A program made the translations under genes and the position numbers. DNA of 64,000 bases from Formivibrio citricus (GTDB lineage Bacteria > Pseudomonadota > Gammaproteobacteria > Burkholderiales > Chitinibacteraceae): the NCBI RefSeq assembly GCF_900115065.1, contig NZ_FOVE01000014.1:1-64000 (forward strand), given 5' to 3'. This document shows, one piece after another, positions 1 through 8,231 of the stretch (position 1 is the first letter of the stretch; every line of letters begins with the position of its first letter). Under the pieces are notes generated by a model. That model worked only from the letters and a program-made list of their open reading frames with translations, was not told the DNA's origin and made no database searches.

Positions 1-366
1 GGCGGCGCCACGCAAGACATCACCCGCACCATCCGCGCCGTCCAGAGCGACACCGACGTCGCCGCCGCCCGCATGGAAGGCGTCCGCGATCAGGTCACCC
101 TCGGCGTCGAACTCGCCGAAAAGGCCGCCCAGGCCCTGCGCGACATCAACGAAGGCGCCCGCGCCACCCTGGAAAAGACCCGCGAAGTCGCCAATGCCGC
201 GCAGGAACAAAGTCAGGTCAGCAACAGCATCGCCGGCAACGTCGAACGCATCGCCCAGATGGTCGAAGAATCCGACGCCGCCGTGCAGGCTGCGCACGAC
301 CAGGTGCGCCAGCTCGATGAACTGGCGAGGGAACTCAATCAGGCTGCGGCGAAGTTCAGGCTTTGA
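1..366 (+). CDS. Methyl-accepting chemotaxis protein, C-terminal fragment (5' end outside window)
   Basis: Frame 1 is open from the left edge to a TGA at 364-366, giving the last 121 residues of a chemoreceptor. The visible part is a long amphipathic helix rich in Ala, Glu and Gln with heptad character, ending in a short hydrophobic/basic tail (QAAAKFRL). This fits the C-terminal descending helix of an MCP signalling domain, which forms a coiled-coil hairpin with CheA/CheW at its tip. Segments such as IAQMVEESDAAV match the usual methylation-helix wording. No pentapeptide CheR tether is present at the end. The sensor domain and membrane segments lie left of the window, so the ligand cannot be judged. 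Confidence 0.85.
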   Translation, partial: GGATQDITRTIRAVQSDTDVAAARMEGVRDQVTLGVELAEKAAQALRDINEGARATLEKTREVANAAQEQSQVSNSIAGNVERIAQMVEESDAAVQAAHDQVRQLDELARELNQAAAKFRL

Positions 367-376
367 GCGCGGCAAA

Positions 377-417
377 CGGCACAAAAAAACCGGTTCAAAG
401 CCGGTTTTTTTGTGCCG
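377..417 (+). terminator. Rho-independent terminator after the MCP gene
   Basis: A 17-bp perfect inverted repeat (377-393 and 401-417) with a 7-nt loop follows the MCP stop by about 10 nt. The right arm contains a run of seven T. The left arm contains the matching A run, so it could also work on the other strand. Confidence 0.85.
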
Positions 418-483
418 CAAAGCCCCATGCGGGAGTAAAATTGCCCGCTTCATTTTTGACATGCCGTTTCAAGAGGTTAAGCC

Positions 484-1713
484 ATGCCCGTCAATCTTCC
501 CCCGCTCGATCCTGCCCAACTTCATCCCGTTCCCGGCGTGACGCTGGGTATCGGCTCTGCCGGCGTCAAGACACCCGGCCGCAAGGATGTGCTGGTGATG
601 GTGTTGACGGAAGGCACTCGTGCTGCGGGCGTGTTTACGCAGAACCGTTTTTGCGCAGCGCCGGTGCGTCTGTGCCGCGAGTTTCTGGGGGGCGACAAGG
701 CGATCCGCGCGCTGGTGGTCAATACCGGCAATGCCAATGCGGGTACGGGGCAGGATGGCGAAAACCGCGCGCGCACCATCTGCGCCGCGCTGGCTGAAAA
801 GATGGGCTTGGCCACGGAGCAAGTACTGCCGTTTTCCACCGGTGTGATTCTGGAGCCGCTGCCGCATGAAAAAATCATCGCCGCGCTGCCGGGGGCGATT
901 GCCGATCTCAAGGCCGACAACTGGGCGGCTGCTGCCAGCGCGATCATGACCACCGACACCGCGCCCAAGGCCGCATCGAAGCAGGTCGTGATCGGCGGCA
1001 AGACCGTGACGATCACCGGCATCTCCAAAGGCGCGGGCATGATCCACCCGAACATGGCGACCATGCTGGGTTACATGGCGACCGATGCTGCGATCAGCCA
1101 GTCGTTGCTGCAGAAAATGGTGAAGTACGCGGCGGATCGCTCGTTCAACTCGATCACGGTCGACGGCGATACCTCGACCAACGATTCCTTCATCCTGATC
1201 GCGACCGGCCAGGCCGGTAACACCGAGATCGCCGCCGCCGACAGCGCCGATTTCATCACGTTACGCGATGCCGTGACCGAAATCGCCCAAGTGCTGGCCA
1301 AGGCCATCATCCGCGATGGCGAAGGCGCGACCAAGTTCATGACGATCAACGTCGAAGGTGGCAAGACCCGCGAAGAATGCAAAGCCGTGGGGTATGCCAT
1401 CGGCCGCTCACCACTGATCAAGACCGCGTTCTTTGCATCCGATCCCAACCTGGGGCGCATTCTTTGCGCGATCGGTTATTCCGGGGTCGAGAATCTGGAC
1501 GTGAACACGCTCGAAGTCTGGCTCGATGACGTTCTGGTTGCCAGGGACGGTGGCCGCGTGGCTTCGTATCGCGAAGAAGACGGTCAGCGCGTGATGAAGA
1601 AAGAAGAAATTACGATCACCGTGAAACTGAATCGCGGGCAAGAAAATGCCACGGTCTGGACCTGTGACTTTTCCTACGACTATGTAAAGATCAACGCTGA
1701 TTATCGCAGTTGA
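484..1713 (+). CDS. argJ: Bifunctional glutamate N-acetyltransferase / amino-acid acetyltransferase ArgJ
   Basis: A 409-residue protein of the usual ArgJ length. ArgJ transfers the acetyl group of N-acetylornithine to glutamate, recycling it in cytoplasmic arginine biosynthesis; many homologues also use acetyl-CoA. The self-cleavage signature is clear: [14 protein letters not shown], with the nucleophile Thr at residue 193 becoming the N-terminus of the beta chain. NTGNANAGTG (about 80-89) and the conserved RDGEGATKF segment are also present. The start is supported by AAGAGG about 9 nt upstream. The gene stands alone between terminators. Whether it is mono- or bifunctional cannot be read from the sequence. 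Confidence 0.96.
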   Translation: MPVNLPPLDPAQLHPVPGVTLGIGSAGVKTPGRKDVLVMVLTEGTRAAGVFTQNRFCAAPVRLCREFLGGDKAIRALVVNTGNANAGTGQDGENRARTICAALAEKMGLATEQVLPFSTGVILEPLPHEKIIAALPGAIADLKADNWAAAASAIMTTDTAPKAASKQVVIGGKTVTITGISKGAGMIHPNMATMLGYMATDAAISQSLLQKMVKYAADRSFNSITVDGDTSTNDSFILIATGQAGNTEIAAADSADFITLRDAVTEIAQVLAKAIIRDGEGATKFMTINVEGGKTREECKAVGYAIGRSPLIKTAFFASDPNLGRILCAIGYSGVENLDVNTLEVWLDDVLVARDGGRVASYREEDGQRVMKKEEITITVKLNRGQENATVWTCDFSYDYVKINADYRS

Positions 1714-1875
1714 TGTTTCTGCGACAGGGCAGAACGACAAACCCACCCGCAATGCGGGTCATTCCTTCAGGACGGGTGGGAGCAGATCTAAGATGGCTGC
1801 GAATCAATGGGTTGCAAGACCGGCCCGGCTTTGCCGGAGCTTGAAAAACAGTCATGCCCCGTTGCCCGCAGCCTG

Positions 1876-1903
1876 AACGGCACGCGCAGGCGTGCCGTTT
1901 TTT
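1876..1903 (+). terminator. Rho-independent terminator downstream of argJ
   Basis: A 10-bp perfect stem (1876-1885 and 1890-1899) with a 4-nt loop is followed by TTTT. It lies 160 nt past the argJ stop, a long distance that leaves room for a separate small transcript in 1714-1903. I see no ORF in that interval. Confidence 0.7.
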
Positions 1904-1910
1904 CAACTTG

Positions 1911-2052
1911 GAACCTGTTTACAATCTTGCTGCGAAGCCGTGATCGGGGCTCATGCGCTGCTCAAAATCCTCATGTACTCCTTGTACACTCCGGTTTTTG
2001 CGCTGCTCTTCACCCCGTTGACGGCTTCTCGCGACAGATCATGAACAGGTTC
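1911..2052. repeat. Long imperfect palindromic intergenic element
   Basis: GAACCTGTT at 1911-1919 is mirrored by AACAGGTTC at 2044-2052. Inside these, the arms stay similar for about 70 bases each: ATCT, GCG, GAAGCCGT, CGGGG and a GC(T/G)GC stretch recur in inverted order. They meet at a small central palindrome around CATGTACTCCTTGTACA. The element ends just before the ribosome-binding site of the next gene. It looks like a dispersed extragenic repeat rather than an IS, since no reading frame fits. Confidence 0.6.
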
Positions 2053-2068
2053 TTAGGGGAGGCTCTGG

Positions 2069-2527
2069 ATGTACCCGCTATATCTTCTGCTTGCACTGGC
2101 TATCGGCCTGGTTGTGCCGCTGCAATCGGCCGTGAACAACCAGCTCAAGCACCTGATCGGCGGCAGCACCGTGCTGGCGGCATTTGTATCGTTTGCCGTG
2201 GGAACGCTGGCGTTGGCTGTCGTGGCCGTGTTCACGCAACAGAAATGGAGCGGGCTGGGGCAAATCGGCCAAGCGAGCTGGTGGCATCTGACCGGCGGGC
2301 TCATGGGCGCGCTGTTCGTGTTCGGTACCACGTTGCTGGCGCCCCGCCTCGGCGTCGTGGTGATGCTGGCGCTCATCATCTGCGGGCAGATTCTGGCTTC
2401 GCTGCTGTTCGACCGCTTCGGCTGGCTGGGATTGCCGGTGCGCGAGATTTCCACGCCGCGCTTGATCGGGGCGATGCTGGTTCTAGTCGGGGTCTTGTTG
2501 GTTAATTTCGGAGATCGGCTACGCTGA
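2069..2527 (+). CDS. Small DMT-superfamily transporter, YdcZ (DUF606) family
   Basis: A 152-residue, very hydrophobic protein with about five predicted membrane helices. The opening (YPLYLLLALAIGLVVPLQSA) and the closing LIGAMLVLVGVLLVNF are typical of the YdcZ family, whose members are half-size (about 150 aa) relatives of EamA exporters and probably act as dimers. AGGGGAGG 8 nt upstream supports this start. Substrate is unknown. The gene is isolated between two palindromic repeats. Confidence 0.8.
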   Translation: MYPLYLLLALAIGLVVPLQSAVNNQLKHLIGGSTVLAAFVSFAVGTLALAVVAVFTQQKWSGLGQIGQASWWHLTGGLMGALFVFGTTLLAPRLGVVVMLALIICGQILASLLFDRFGWLGLPVREISTPRLIGAMLVLVGVLLVNFGDRLR

Positions 2528-2534
2528 CCAACGA

Positions 2535-2611
2535 GTAGGTCGGAAAAGCGTAGCGCCTTCCGACATTTGCCTGTCATGCGTCGGATGGCGCCTACGGCTT
2601 ATCAGACCTAC
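2535..2611. repeat. REP/BIME-like palindrome
   Basis: GTAGGTC at 2535-2541 and GACCTAC at 2605-2611 bound an imperfect palindrome. Its arms read GGAAAAGCGTAGCGCCTTCCGACA and, inverted, close relatives of it (GGATGGCGCCTACGGCTTATC). This is the familiar GTAGGTCGGATAAGCG-type repetitive extragenic palindrome, placed right after the ydcZ-like stop. Confidence 0.75.
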
Positions 2612-2658
2612 GCTAGCTCTCCCGTCGGGAGTGGGCAATCTCAAGGCGCAGCGACTTG

Positions 2659-2694
2659 TTTTTCTCCGTGCTCTCTGTGCCTCTGTGGTTCAAC
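2659..2694. repeat. Dispersed CACAGAGGCACAGAG-type repeat
   Basis: Read on the minus strand this is GTTGAACCACAGAGGCACAGAGAGCACGGAGAAA in pieces. It matches a repeat motif (ACCACAGAGGCACAGAGA) recalled from many unrelated environmental bacteria. It sits just after the stop of the HD-GYP gene. Confidence 0.55.
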
Positions 2695-2701
2695 AGAGGT
2701 T

Positions 2702-3925
2702 TCAGGTCGGTGCCCCCAGATAGCGGCCGGTATCGATCTTCCACTTGGCCGGGTCTTCGTGGCCGGTGATCTTGTCTGCGCCGCCCTTGCCCATGGGCTT
2801 GGATAGATCGATTTCCAGCGGCGGGATATAGGCATTGGACTTGGTGCTGAAAATGGCCTTGACCTTCGGTGTGAGCAGGCTGCCTTCGTTCTGGTCGATG
2901 ACCACGGCCAGCCGGCCGGATTCCAGTTTGACGAGCGAGCCCACCGGGTAGATACCCACGGTGCGCATGAAAGCCTGCACCAGCGCCGGGTCGAAGTGGA
3001 ACTTGCTCCATTCCCAAAGCTTGCGCAGCCCTTCGGGCGCGGGCATGCCCTTGTGGTAGCAGCGGTCCGAGGTGATTGCGTCGTAGACATCGACGATAGC
3101 CGCCATCTTGGCGAACTGGCTGATCTCGTCGCCCTTTAGCTTGTGCGGGTAACCGCTGCCATCGACGCGCTCGTGATGGTGCAGCGTGATGTCGAGTGGT
3201 ACTTCATGCATGCCCGGAATCTCGCGGATGATCTTCCAGCCTTCTTCCGGGTGGGTTTTCATGATGGCGAATTCTTCGTCGGTAAAGCGGCCGGGCTTGT
3301 TGAGGATTTCATTGGGCACCTTCATCTTGCCGGTGTCGTGCAACAGCCCGCCGATGCCGGCCAGCCGGACCGATTCGGCATCCATGCCCATGCTCCGGGC
3401 AAAGGTCACGAGCAGTGTGCAGACGCTGACCGAGTGCAGGAAGGTGTATTCGTCCTTGTCCTTGATGCCGGAAAGCCCGATCAGGGCGCCGGCATTGCGC
3501 AGGATGGATTCGGTGATGGCCTCGACCACTTCTTCCACCTGATCCATCTGCACGGCTTGCCCGAGGCGGACATCGTTCATGACCGAGCGCACGACCTTGT
3601 GCGCCTGCTGGTGGACTTTACGCGCACGTGCCATTTCCTCTGCGGCCGAAACGCGGATCAGTAGCGGTTCTTCGGCGGCCTTGATGATTTGGGCCTCGAT
3701 CTCGGCCTTGACCTCGGCCGCGGTCGGCGCATCATCGCCCACGTCCAGCCCGCGTGAGGTATCGATGTAGAGTTCGCGCACGCCCAGTTGAACTATCTTG
3801 GCGATTTCGGCTTCGGTCGTGATCGTGAACTGGCTGCGCACGAACGGGTGATCCATCCACCCCACGTTCAGGTCGTGCAGATACATGCCGGTTTTGAGGC
3901 TGGAAACAGGAATTTTCTTGATCAT
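2702..3925 (-). CDS. HD-GYP domain cyclic-di-GMP phosphodiesterase with N-terminal DUF3391
   Basis: A 407-residue cytoplasmic protein. The N-terminus (KIPVSSLKTGMYLHDLNVGW) is the DUF3391 domain commonly fused in front of HD-GYP. The central to C-terminal part carries the HD-GYP signature: HSVSVCTLL, GLLHDTGK with the metal-binding His-Asp pair, KTHPEEG, then HHHERVDGSGYP with the GYP motif intact, followed by ASIVDVYDA-type wording (AAIVDVYDAITSDR). Such enzymes hydrolyse c-di-GMP to GMP or pGpG. I chose the ATG at 3925 because the DUF3391 opening begins there; upstream in-frame sequence is not conserved-looking. The gene is the last of a long minus-strand run, 82 bp after pbpC. Confidence 0.92.
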   Translation of the reverse strand: MIKKIPVSSLKTGMYLHDLNVGWMDHPFVRSQFTITTEAEIAKIVQLGVRELYIDTSRGLDVGDDAPTAAEVKAEIEAQIIKAAEEPLLIRVSAAEEMARARKVHQQAHKVVRSVMNDVRLGQAVQMDQVEEVVEAITESILRNAGALIGLSGIKDKDEYTFLHSVSVCTLLVTFARSMGMDAESVRLAGIGGLLHDTGKMKVPNEILNKPGRFTDEEFAIMKTHPEEGWKIIREIPGMHEVPLDITLHHHERVDGSGYPHKLKGDEISQFAKMAAIVDVYDAITSDRCYHKGMPAPEGLRKLWEWSKFHFDPALVQAFMRTVGIYPVGSLVKLESGRLAVVIDQNEGSLLTPKVKAIFSTKSNAYIPPLEIDLSKPMGKGGADKITGHEDPAKWKIDTGRYLGAPT

Positions 3926-4006
3926 GGCTGACCTCGCCACTACAGGTTGCGGTTTCGATAAGCACCATTCTAGAGCCAATGTCATGAGCTGGCCGGGTGA
4001 GAATAA

Positions 4007-6337
4007 TTATTTATTCCTGTTATCTTTCACGCCTGCGCCCCGTACTTCAAAACGCACCGTATCGACGACTTTCCCTTTCTCGTCGAGCAGTTCCAGCCTG
4101 TGCGGCCCCGGCCAGAGCGGCCAGTCGATCTTGCGCCCCTTGCCGATGCGCTTGCCATCCAGCCTCCAGACGGCAGATGGGTTGTCGCTGGTAAAGGCGA
4201 TGCGCTGGTTGGCGGGAGGGATGTCGGGGTCAAGCGCGTAAAGCGCGCCGTTGAGCGGCTGGCTGATGCGCGCGATACCGGGCTGGCGTGCGCTGGCCTG
4301 CGCCAGCCGGATGCGGGTTTGCGCGGTGCCGGGCAGGAACCATTCGTTGCGCGCGGGCTCGATGTTCTGCTCGTAGCTGATCCGGGCTTGTTTCAGGCCG
4401 GCAGGTGCTGCGGGCGGCGGACTGCGGGTGCCGGCGTGCAGCCGGTCCATGATCGCGTGCCAGACCGGCGCTGCGCCGGTGATGCCGGAAACGTCCCACA
4501 TCGGCGCGCCGCTGGCGTTGCCTACCCATACGCCCACGGTGTAGCGGCGTGAAAAGCCTATGCACCAGTTGTCGCGCATGTCCTTGCTGGTGCCGGTTTT
4601 GACTGCCGACCAGTAGCGCGTGGCGAGCGGACTGTCGAGGCCGAAAGTCGCCGCGCGGGCATTGCGGTCGGCCAGGATGTCGGTCACGACGAAGGTGGCG
4701 AGCGGGTCGAGTGCCTTCCGGGGCGAGCCTGACCTGTCTTCCGGGCGCAGTTTCAGCGCGGTGAGCTTGCCGCCGTTGGCGAGCGCGCGGTAGGCGTTGG
4801 CGAGGCTTGCCAGCGTGACGTCCGCGCTGCCCAGCGCAAGACTGTAGCCATAGAAATCACCGCTCTGTTCCAGCGGCAGGTCCAGCCCGGCCAGGGTTTT
4901 CTGGAAGCGGTGCGGCGTGACCATGACCAGTGTGCGCACGGCCGGGATGTTGAGCGAGGAGCCGAGTGCCGTGCGTACGCTCACCCAGCCCTTGAAACGG
5001 TTGTCGTAGTTGCGCGGAATGTATTGCCCGTTGCCGGTGGGCAGGTTGACCGGCGAATCTTCGAGCAGCGATGCCGCGGTGAGATGCTTTTCCGCTATCG
5101 CCTGTGCATAGAGGAAAGGCTTGAGCGTGGAGCCGGCCTGCCGCCGGGCCAGAACGTTGTCCACTTCCGCAGCGGAGGAAAGCGGCCCGCCGGAGCCGAT
5201 CCAGGCGAGCACCTCGCCGCTGGCGTTGTCGATGACGATGGCCGCCCCGTCTTCCACGTTGCGCCGGACCAGTTCGCGCAGATGGCGGCGCAGGGTGTCC
5301 GCAGCGAAACGTTGCAGACGGGCGTCGAGCGTGGAGCGGATCGTGGCGGGCGCCGTGAGGTTGCCAGCCATCCGGCGTGCGAAATGCGGGGCGATGCCTT
5401 CATCGCGTTGCGGTGTGGCCGGCGTGGTCAGCAAAAGGCGCGTGATGTCGGGCAGGCGGCTGCAATCCGGGGGCGGCGACTTGGGCGGCTGCATTTCGCG
5501 CAGCACGACGCAGGCACGCTGTGCGACCTGTTCGGGTGTGGCGTTGGGACCACGAACCAGTGCCGCCGCGAGCGCGGATTCCTCTTCGTTGAGCCCGCTC
5601 GGAAATTTGTTGAAAAGGCGCTGCGACAGCGCCGATACGCCGACCAATTCGCCGCGGAACGGCGCGAGGTTGAGATAGGCCTCCAGAATCTGGTCCTTGC
5701 GCCAGCTTCGCTCCAGCCAGCTTGCGGAGACGGCCTGGCCGACTTTCTGTCCGACGCTACGCCCGCCGGTTTTTTGCCGCAGGTCTTCGTCGAGCAGCCC
5801 GGCCAGTTGCATGGTGATAGTTGATGCGCCGCGGGTTTTGCTGTTCCACAGGTTGCCCCAAGTTGCGGCCCCGACGGCGCGCCAGTCCACCCCGCTGTGC
5901 CGGTAGAAGCGTTTGTCCTCGGAAACGATCAGCGCCAGGCGCATGGCCGGGGAAATCTCGTTCAGTTTCATCCAGTCGCCACGACGTACAGTTTTGTCGA
6001 TGCGCAGACGCTGGATCACTTCACCGTGACGGTCGAGCAGAATGGCGTCGGAGGAATGGTAGCCCTGTTTGACTTCGCTAAAGCTGGGCAGGGCTTGGGC
6101 GGGCAGGGGGGCGAGCAGAAGCAGTGCCAGCAACAACCGGGAGGAAAGAGGGTGATTGTTTCGCGCACCCGGAAGGCTTTCCCCTTTACCCCGGCTCTCC
6201 TCTTTTCCCCCTCCCCCTTGCTGGGGGAGGGTTGGGGAGGGGGTAGAAATGATGGAATTCCATGACTCTACCCCCATCCTGACCTTCCCCCTGCAAGGGG
6301 GAAGGAATCCGTTCGGCTCCAATGAACTATCTGGCAT
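4007..6337 (-). CDS. pbpC: Penicillin-binding protein 1C (transglycosylase/transpeptidase)
   Basis: A 776-residue class A PBP. In order: an unusual N-terminal tail (about 1-62), a signal/anchor segment (LLLALLLLAPLPAQA, about 69-83), the glycosyltransferase domain with SEDKRFYRHSGVDWRA and TITMQLA, the transpeptidase domain with the SxxK nucleophile in GSTLKPF, SSLN and KTGTSKDMRDNW, and a C-terminal BiPBP_C-like domain. It polymerises and perhaps crosslinks peptidoglycan; PBP1C function is poorly defined. The ATG at 6337 overlaps the stop of the upstream gene (TGATG) and has GGAAG 8 nt before it, which argues for this start. Residues about 20-60 are then encoded by an intergenic-type palindrome (6213-6301), so a later non-ATG start near the anchor is the alternative. 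Confidence 0.9.
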   Translation of the reverse strand: MPDSSLEPNGFLPPCRGKVRMGVESWNSIISTPSPTLPQQGGGGKEESRGKGESLPGARNNHPLSSRLLLALLLLAPLPAQALPSFSEVKQGYHSSDAILLDRHGEVIQRLRIDKTVRRGDWMKLNEISPAMRLALIVSEDKRFYRHSGVDWRAVGAATWGNLWNSKTRGASTITMQLAGLLDEDLRQKTGGRSVGQKVGQAVSASWLERSWRKDQILEAYLNLAPFRGELVGVSALSQRLFNKFPSGLNEEESALAAALVRGPNATPEQVAQRACVVLREMQPPKSPPPDCSRLPDITRLLLTTPATPQRDEGIAPHFARRMAGNLTAPATIRSTLDARLQRFAADTLRRHLRELVRRNVEDGAAIVIDNASGEVLAWIGSGGPLSSAAEVDNVLARRQAGSTLKPFLYAQAIAEKHLTAASLLEDSPVNLPTGNGQYIPRNYDNRFKGWVSVRTALGSSLNIPAVRTLVMVTPHRFQKTLAGLDLPLEQSGDFYGYSLALGSADVTLASLANAYRALANGGKLTALKLRPEDRSGSPRKALDPLATFVVTDILADRNARAATFGLDSPLATRYWSAVKTGTSKDMRDNWCIGFSRRYTVGVWVGNASGAPMWDVSGITGAAPVWHAIMDRLHAGTRSPPPAAPAGLKQARISYEQNIEPARNEWFLPGTAQTRIRLAQASARQPGIARISQPLNGALYALDPDIPPANQRIAFTSDNPSAVWRLDGKRIGKGRKIDWPLWPGPHRLELLDEKGKVVDTVRFEVRGAGVKDNRNK
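6213..6301. repeat. Palindromic repeat inside the 5' end of pbpC
   Basis: Two 35-nt arms (6213-6247 and 6267-6301) are near-perfect inverted copies. Each has a CCCCCTTGC-type tip, a run of G/C-rich purine or pyrimidine blocks, and a TCTACCCCC-type base. This is the widely dispersed GGGGGAGGGTTGGGGAGGGG family of intergenic elements. It lies in an open frame within pbpC. Confidence 0.75.
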
Positions 6338-7182
6338 CAATTTTTCTTCCAGAACGCTTCATCCAGCGTGTATTCGTGCAGCGCTTCCGGCTGGTCGGGG
6401 TTGGCCAGGACCACGCGCAGCTTTTGCGGCCCGCTGGCGGGTGAATGCACAATCCACGATGCCACCGTGTGCTGCTTGCCGTTGCGCCACAAGCTGTTGT
6501 CTGGTCCGTCGTTGCGGTCGCGGCTGATCGCGGCAAATTTCTCAGTCGTGAAAGGGCGCGGTGACTGGGTCAGCAATTCGTTGATGCGAGCTTGTCGGGT
6601 GCTGCTGCTCTGACCGATGGATACGTTGAACTCGGCCAGTTTGGGATCGAGGTAATGATTGGTATGGGTCTGCACGCCCTTGTCGACGACCCGGTAGCTG
6701 AATTTCCCATCCAGCCCGACCTCGGCGAGCAACACCTTGCTCCGGTCGGAAACAAGGTAGAAATTGGCGCGCGCGCCGGAGAACACCCTGTCGGCGTCGG
6801 CTGCCAGCTCATCCACGCTGGCGTAGCGCGACAGGATCGTGCGGATCACGCCGCGTTTGCCCGGCTGGTGCGCGCGCATTTTCTTGGGGATGCTGCTGGC
6901 CGAAGCCGAGACGATGCTCAGCCCTTTCTCGTTGATGCCGTTCTTGATTCCCGGATCGTTGTTGCCTTCGGCATACAGGCCGAAGAAGACATGGCCCCCG
7001 AAGGGGCGTTCGTACTTCAGAATCTGGACGTGATCCGGTGCCCAGTCGCGGTTTTTTGACAGCAATGTTCCACCCCCCGCATCCGGTCCGGCCGCTGCCC
7101 AGAGGGTGCAAGCCTGTGCGGGAATTGAAAGCAGCAAGACGAGAGTGGCGCTGAGGGCAAAGAAGGGGGGGCGCATGGGCAT
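6337..7182 (-). CDS. Exported Ntn-hydrolase, C45/AAT-like (linear amide C-N hydrolase family)
   Basis: A 281-residue protein. A signal peptide (about 1-24) ends in PAQA, directly followed by CTLWAAAG. Cleavage at Ala24|Cys25 would expose Cys25 as the N-terminal nucleophile, the hallmark of the acyl-CoA:6-APA acyltransferase / penicillin V acylase superfamily. LLSKNRDW, NEKGLSIV and the TNHYL motif (about 185-195) agree with that family. It would cleave a periplasmic amide bond; the substrate is unknown. The ATG at 7182 overlaps the preceding stop (TAATG). A second ATG two codons later is also possible. The stop overlaps pbpC, so the two are translationally coupled, hinting at an envelope role. 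Confidence 0.8.
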   Translation of the reverse strand: MPMRPPFFALSATLVLLLSIPAQACTLWAAAGPDAGGGTLLSKNRDWAPDHVQILKYERPFGGHVFFGLYAEGNNDPGIKNGINEKGLSIVSASASSIPKKMRAHQPGKRGVIRTILSRYASVDELAADADRVFSGARANFYLVSDRSKVLLAEVGLDGKFSYRVVDKGVQTHTNHYLDPKLAEFNVSIGQSSSTRQARINELLTQSPRPFTTEKFAAISRDRNDGPDNSLWRNGKQHTVASWIVHSPASGPQKLRVVLANPDQPEALHEYTLDEAFWKKN

Positions 7183-7778
7183 TACTTTATTTTCAGGCCA
7201 TCGATGAATTGCTGGCATTCGTTTTCATACTTGTGGAAAAGCTGCTGGGATGTATAGCAGACTACTTGCACATTGCCACTCTGGTTGGCGTAATAGTTGC
7301 CGTAATAGAAGAATGGCAGGTTCTCGATTTTGGCCATGAATTTCAGGGTCAGGATTTCTTTCCCCCCGATTTTGCGCATTTCTTCGGTGATGATTTTTGC
7401 GTTGGGGTCGGCCTTTTTTGCGTGGTAGAGCGCAACACCTTTCATGGCATCCACCGTGGCCGGCATTTCATCCGAAATTGCCATGCTGAAGAGGGGGTAG
7501 GTGGTATGCCGGAATACCTGCAGGCCGTTGGTATCGCTGGGTTGTGGCTTCCACTTTGTATTGTCATAGGTAACCGAGAAGCCGGGAACGTTGGTTTGGT
7601 ACACATTGCTTGGTTTTGGGAGCGACTTGTCCTGCGTGGTATCGAATAGCCATTGTCCATCGGTGCGCAAAATGACCTTGCGGCCATCTTCGGTAATGGC
7701 TCTCAGGTTTTTGTCTGCGGCCTGTGCCCCATGACTGAGAAAAAACAGCAGCAGGGTAGCGAACCAAATTTTCTTCAT
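7182..7778 (-). CDS. Exported protein of unknown function
   Basis: A 198-residue protein with a clear signal peptide (MKKIWFATLLLFFLSHGAQA, cleavage after Ala20). The mature part starts with a short two-strand motif (LRAITEDGRKVILRTDGQW), a pattern common near the N-terminus of exported betaproteobacterial proteins that begin with a small SH3-like or DUF3157-like segment. The rest is a soluble alpha/beta domain with two Cys near the C-terminus (VVCYTS and ENECQQF) that could form a disulfide. GGAGAAG 7 nt upstream sets the start. It overlaps the next gene by one base. I do not recognise a function. Confidence 0.8.
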   Translation of the reverse strand: MKKIWFATLLLFFLSHGAQAADKNLRAITEDGRKVILRTDGQWLFDTTQDKSLPKPSNVYQTNVPGFSVTYDNTKWKPQPSDTNGLQVFRHTTYPLFSMAISDEMPATVDAMKGVALYHAKKADPNAKIITEEMRKIGGKEILTLKFMAKIENLPFFYYGNYYANQSGNVQVVCYTSQQLFHKYENECQQFIDGLKIK

Positions 7779-7825
7779 GTTTCTTCTCCGTTAAATGGGT
7801 TGTTTCGTAATGGCGCTTGAAGCCA

Positions 7826-8209
7826 TCAGTTCTTGAGCTTGTGGTCCATTTCGATGATGTGCCGCATCAACCATGTACCGAGAAAATCCATCACGTCGTC
7901 GGAAAGGCGCAGTACACCGGATTCGTATTCGTCCTGCAAGCGGAAAACCTGCTCGATGAATTGGCTGTGTGCTTGTTTGTGTTCTTCGATTTCCGGATAG
8001 GCAATCTGATCCATGTACTCTTCCTCATGCCGGAAATGGGTTTCGGCGTAGAGAATCAGGTTGCGTAGCAGGGAGAGGATCTGGGTTTTGTCGTGGTTGG
8101 CTTTGTAGGCATCGTGAAACCGGTTCACCAGCAGGAAGAGATACTGGTGGTCCTTGTCGACGGTGTGGATTCCAATGCAGTAATCGGGGTTCCAGTCGAG
8201 AAGCGGCAT
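7826..8209 (-). CDS. Bacteriohemerythrin
   Basis: A 127-residue single-domain hemerythrin. The di-iron ligands are all visible: His21 in VDKDHQYLF, His58 and Glu62 in ETHFRHEEEYM, the pair in EHKQAHSQF (His77 and His81 region), His117 and Asp122 in RHIIEMDHKL. It binds O2 reversibly and serves O2 delivery, storage or sensing in the cytoplasm. It is a lone domain with no membrane or signalling module. The neighbours are exported proteins, so the link to them is only positional. Confidence 0.94.
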   Translation of the reverse strand: MPLLDWNPDYCIGIHTVDKDHQYLFLLVNRFHDAYKANHDKTQILSLLRNLILYAETHFRHEEEYMDQIAYPEIEEHKQAHSQFIEQVFRLQDEYESGVLRLSDDVMDFLGTWLMRHIIEMDHKLKN

Positions 8210-8231
8210 GTCTGTTCTCCGGGCTGTCTGC

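Noticed and set aside
1807-2505. 232-codon plus-strand ORF running through the palindromic element and the transporter gene
   Set aside because: Wrong frame for the ydcZ-like gene, crosses a terminator and a repeat, Arg-rich shadow translation.
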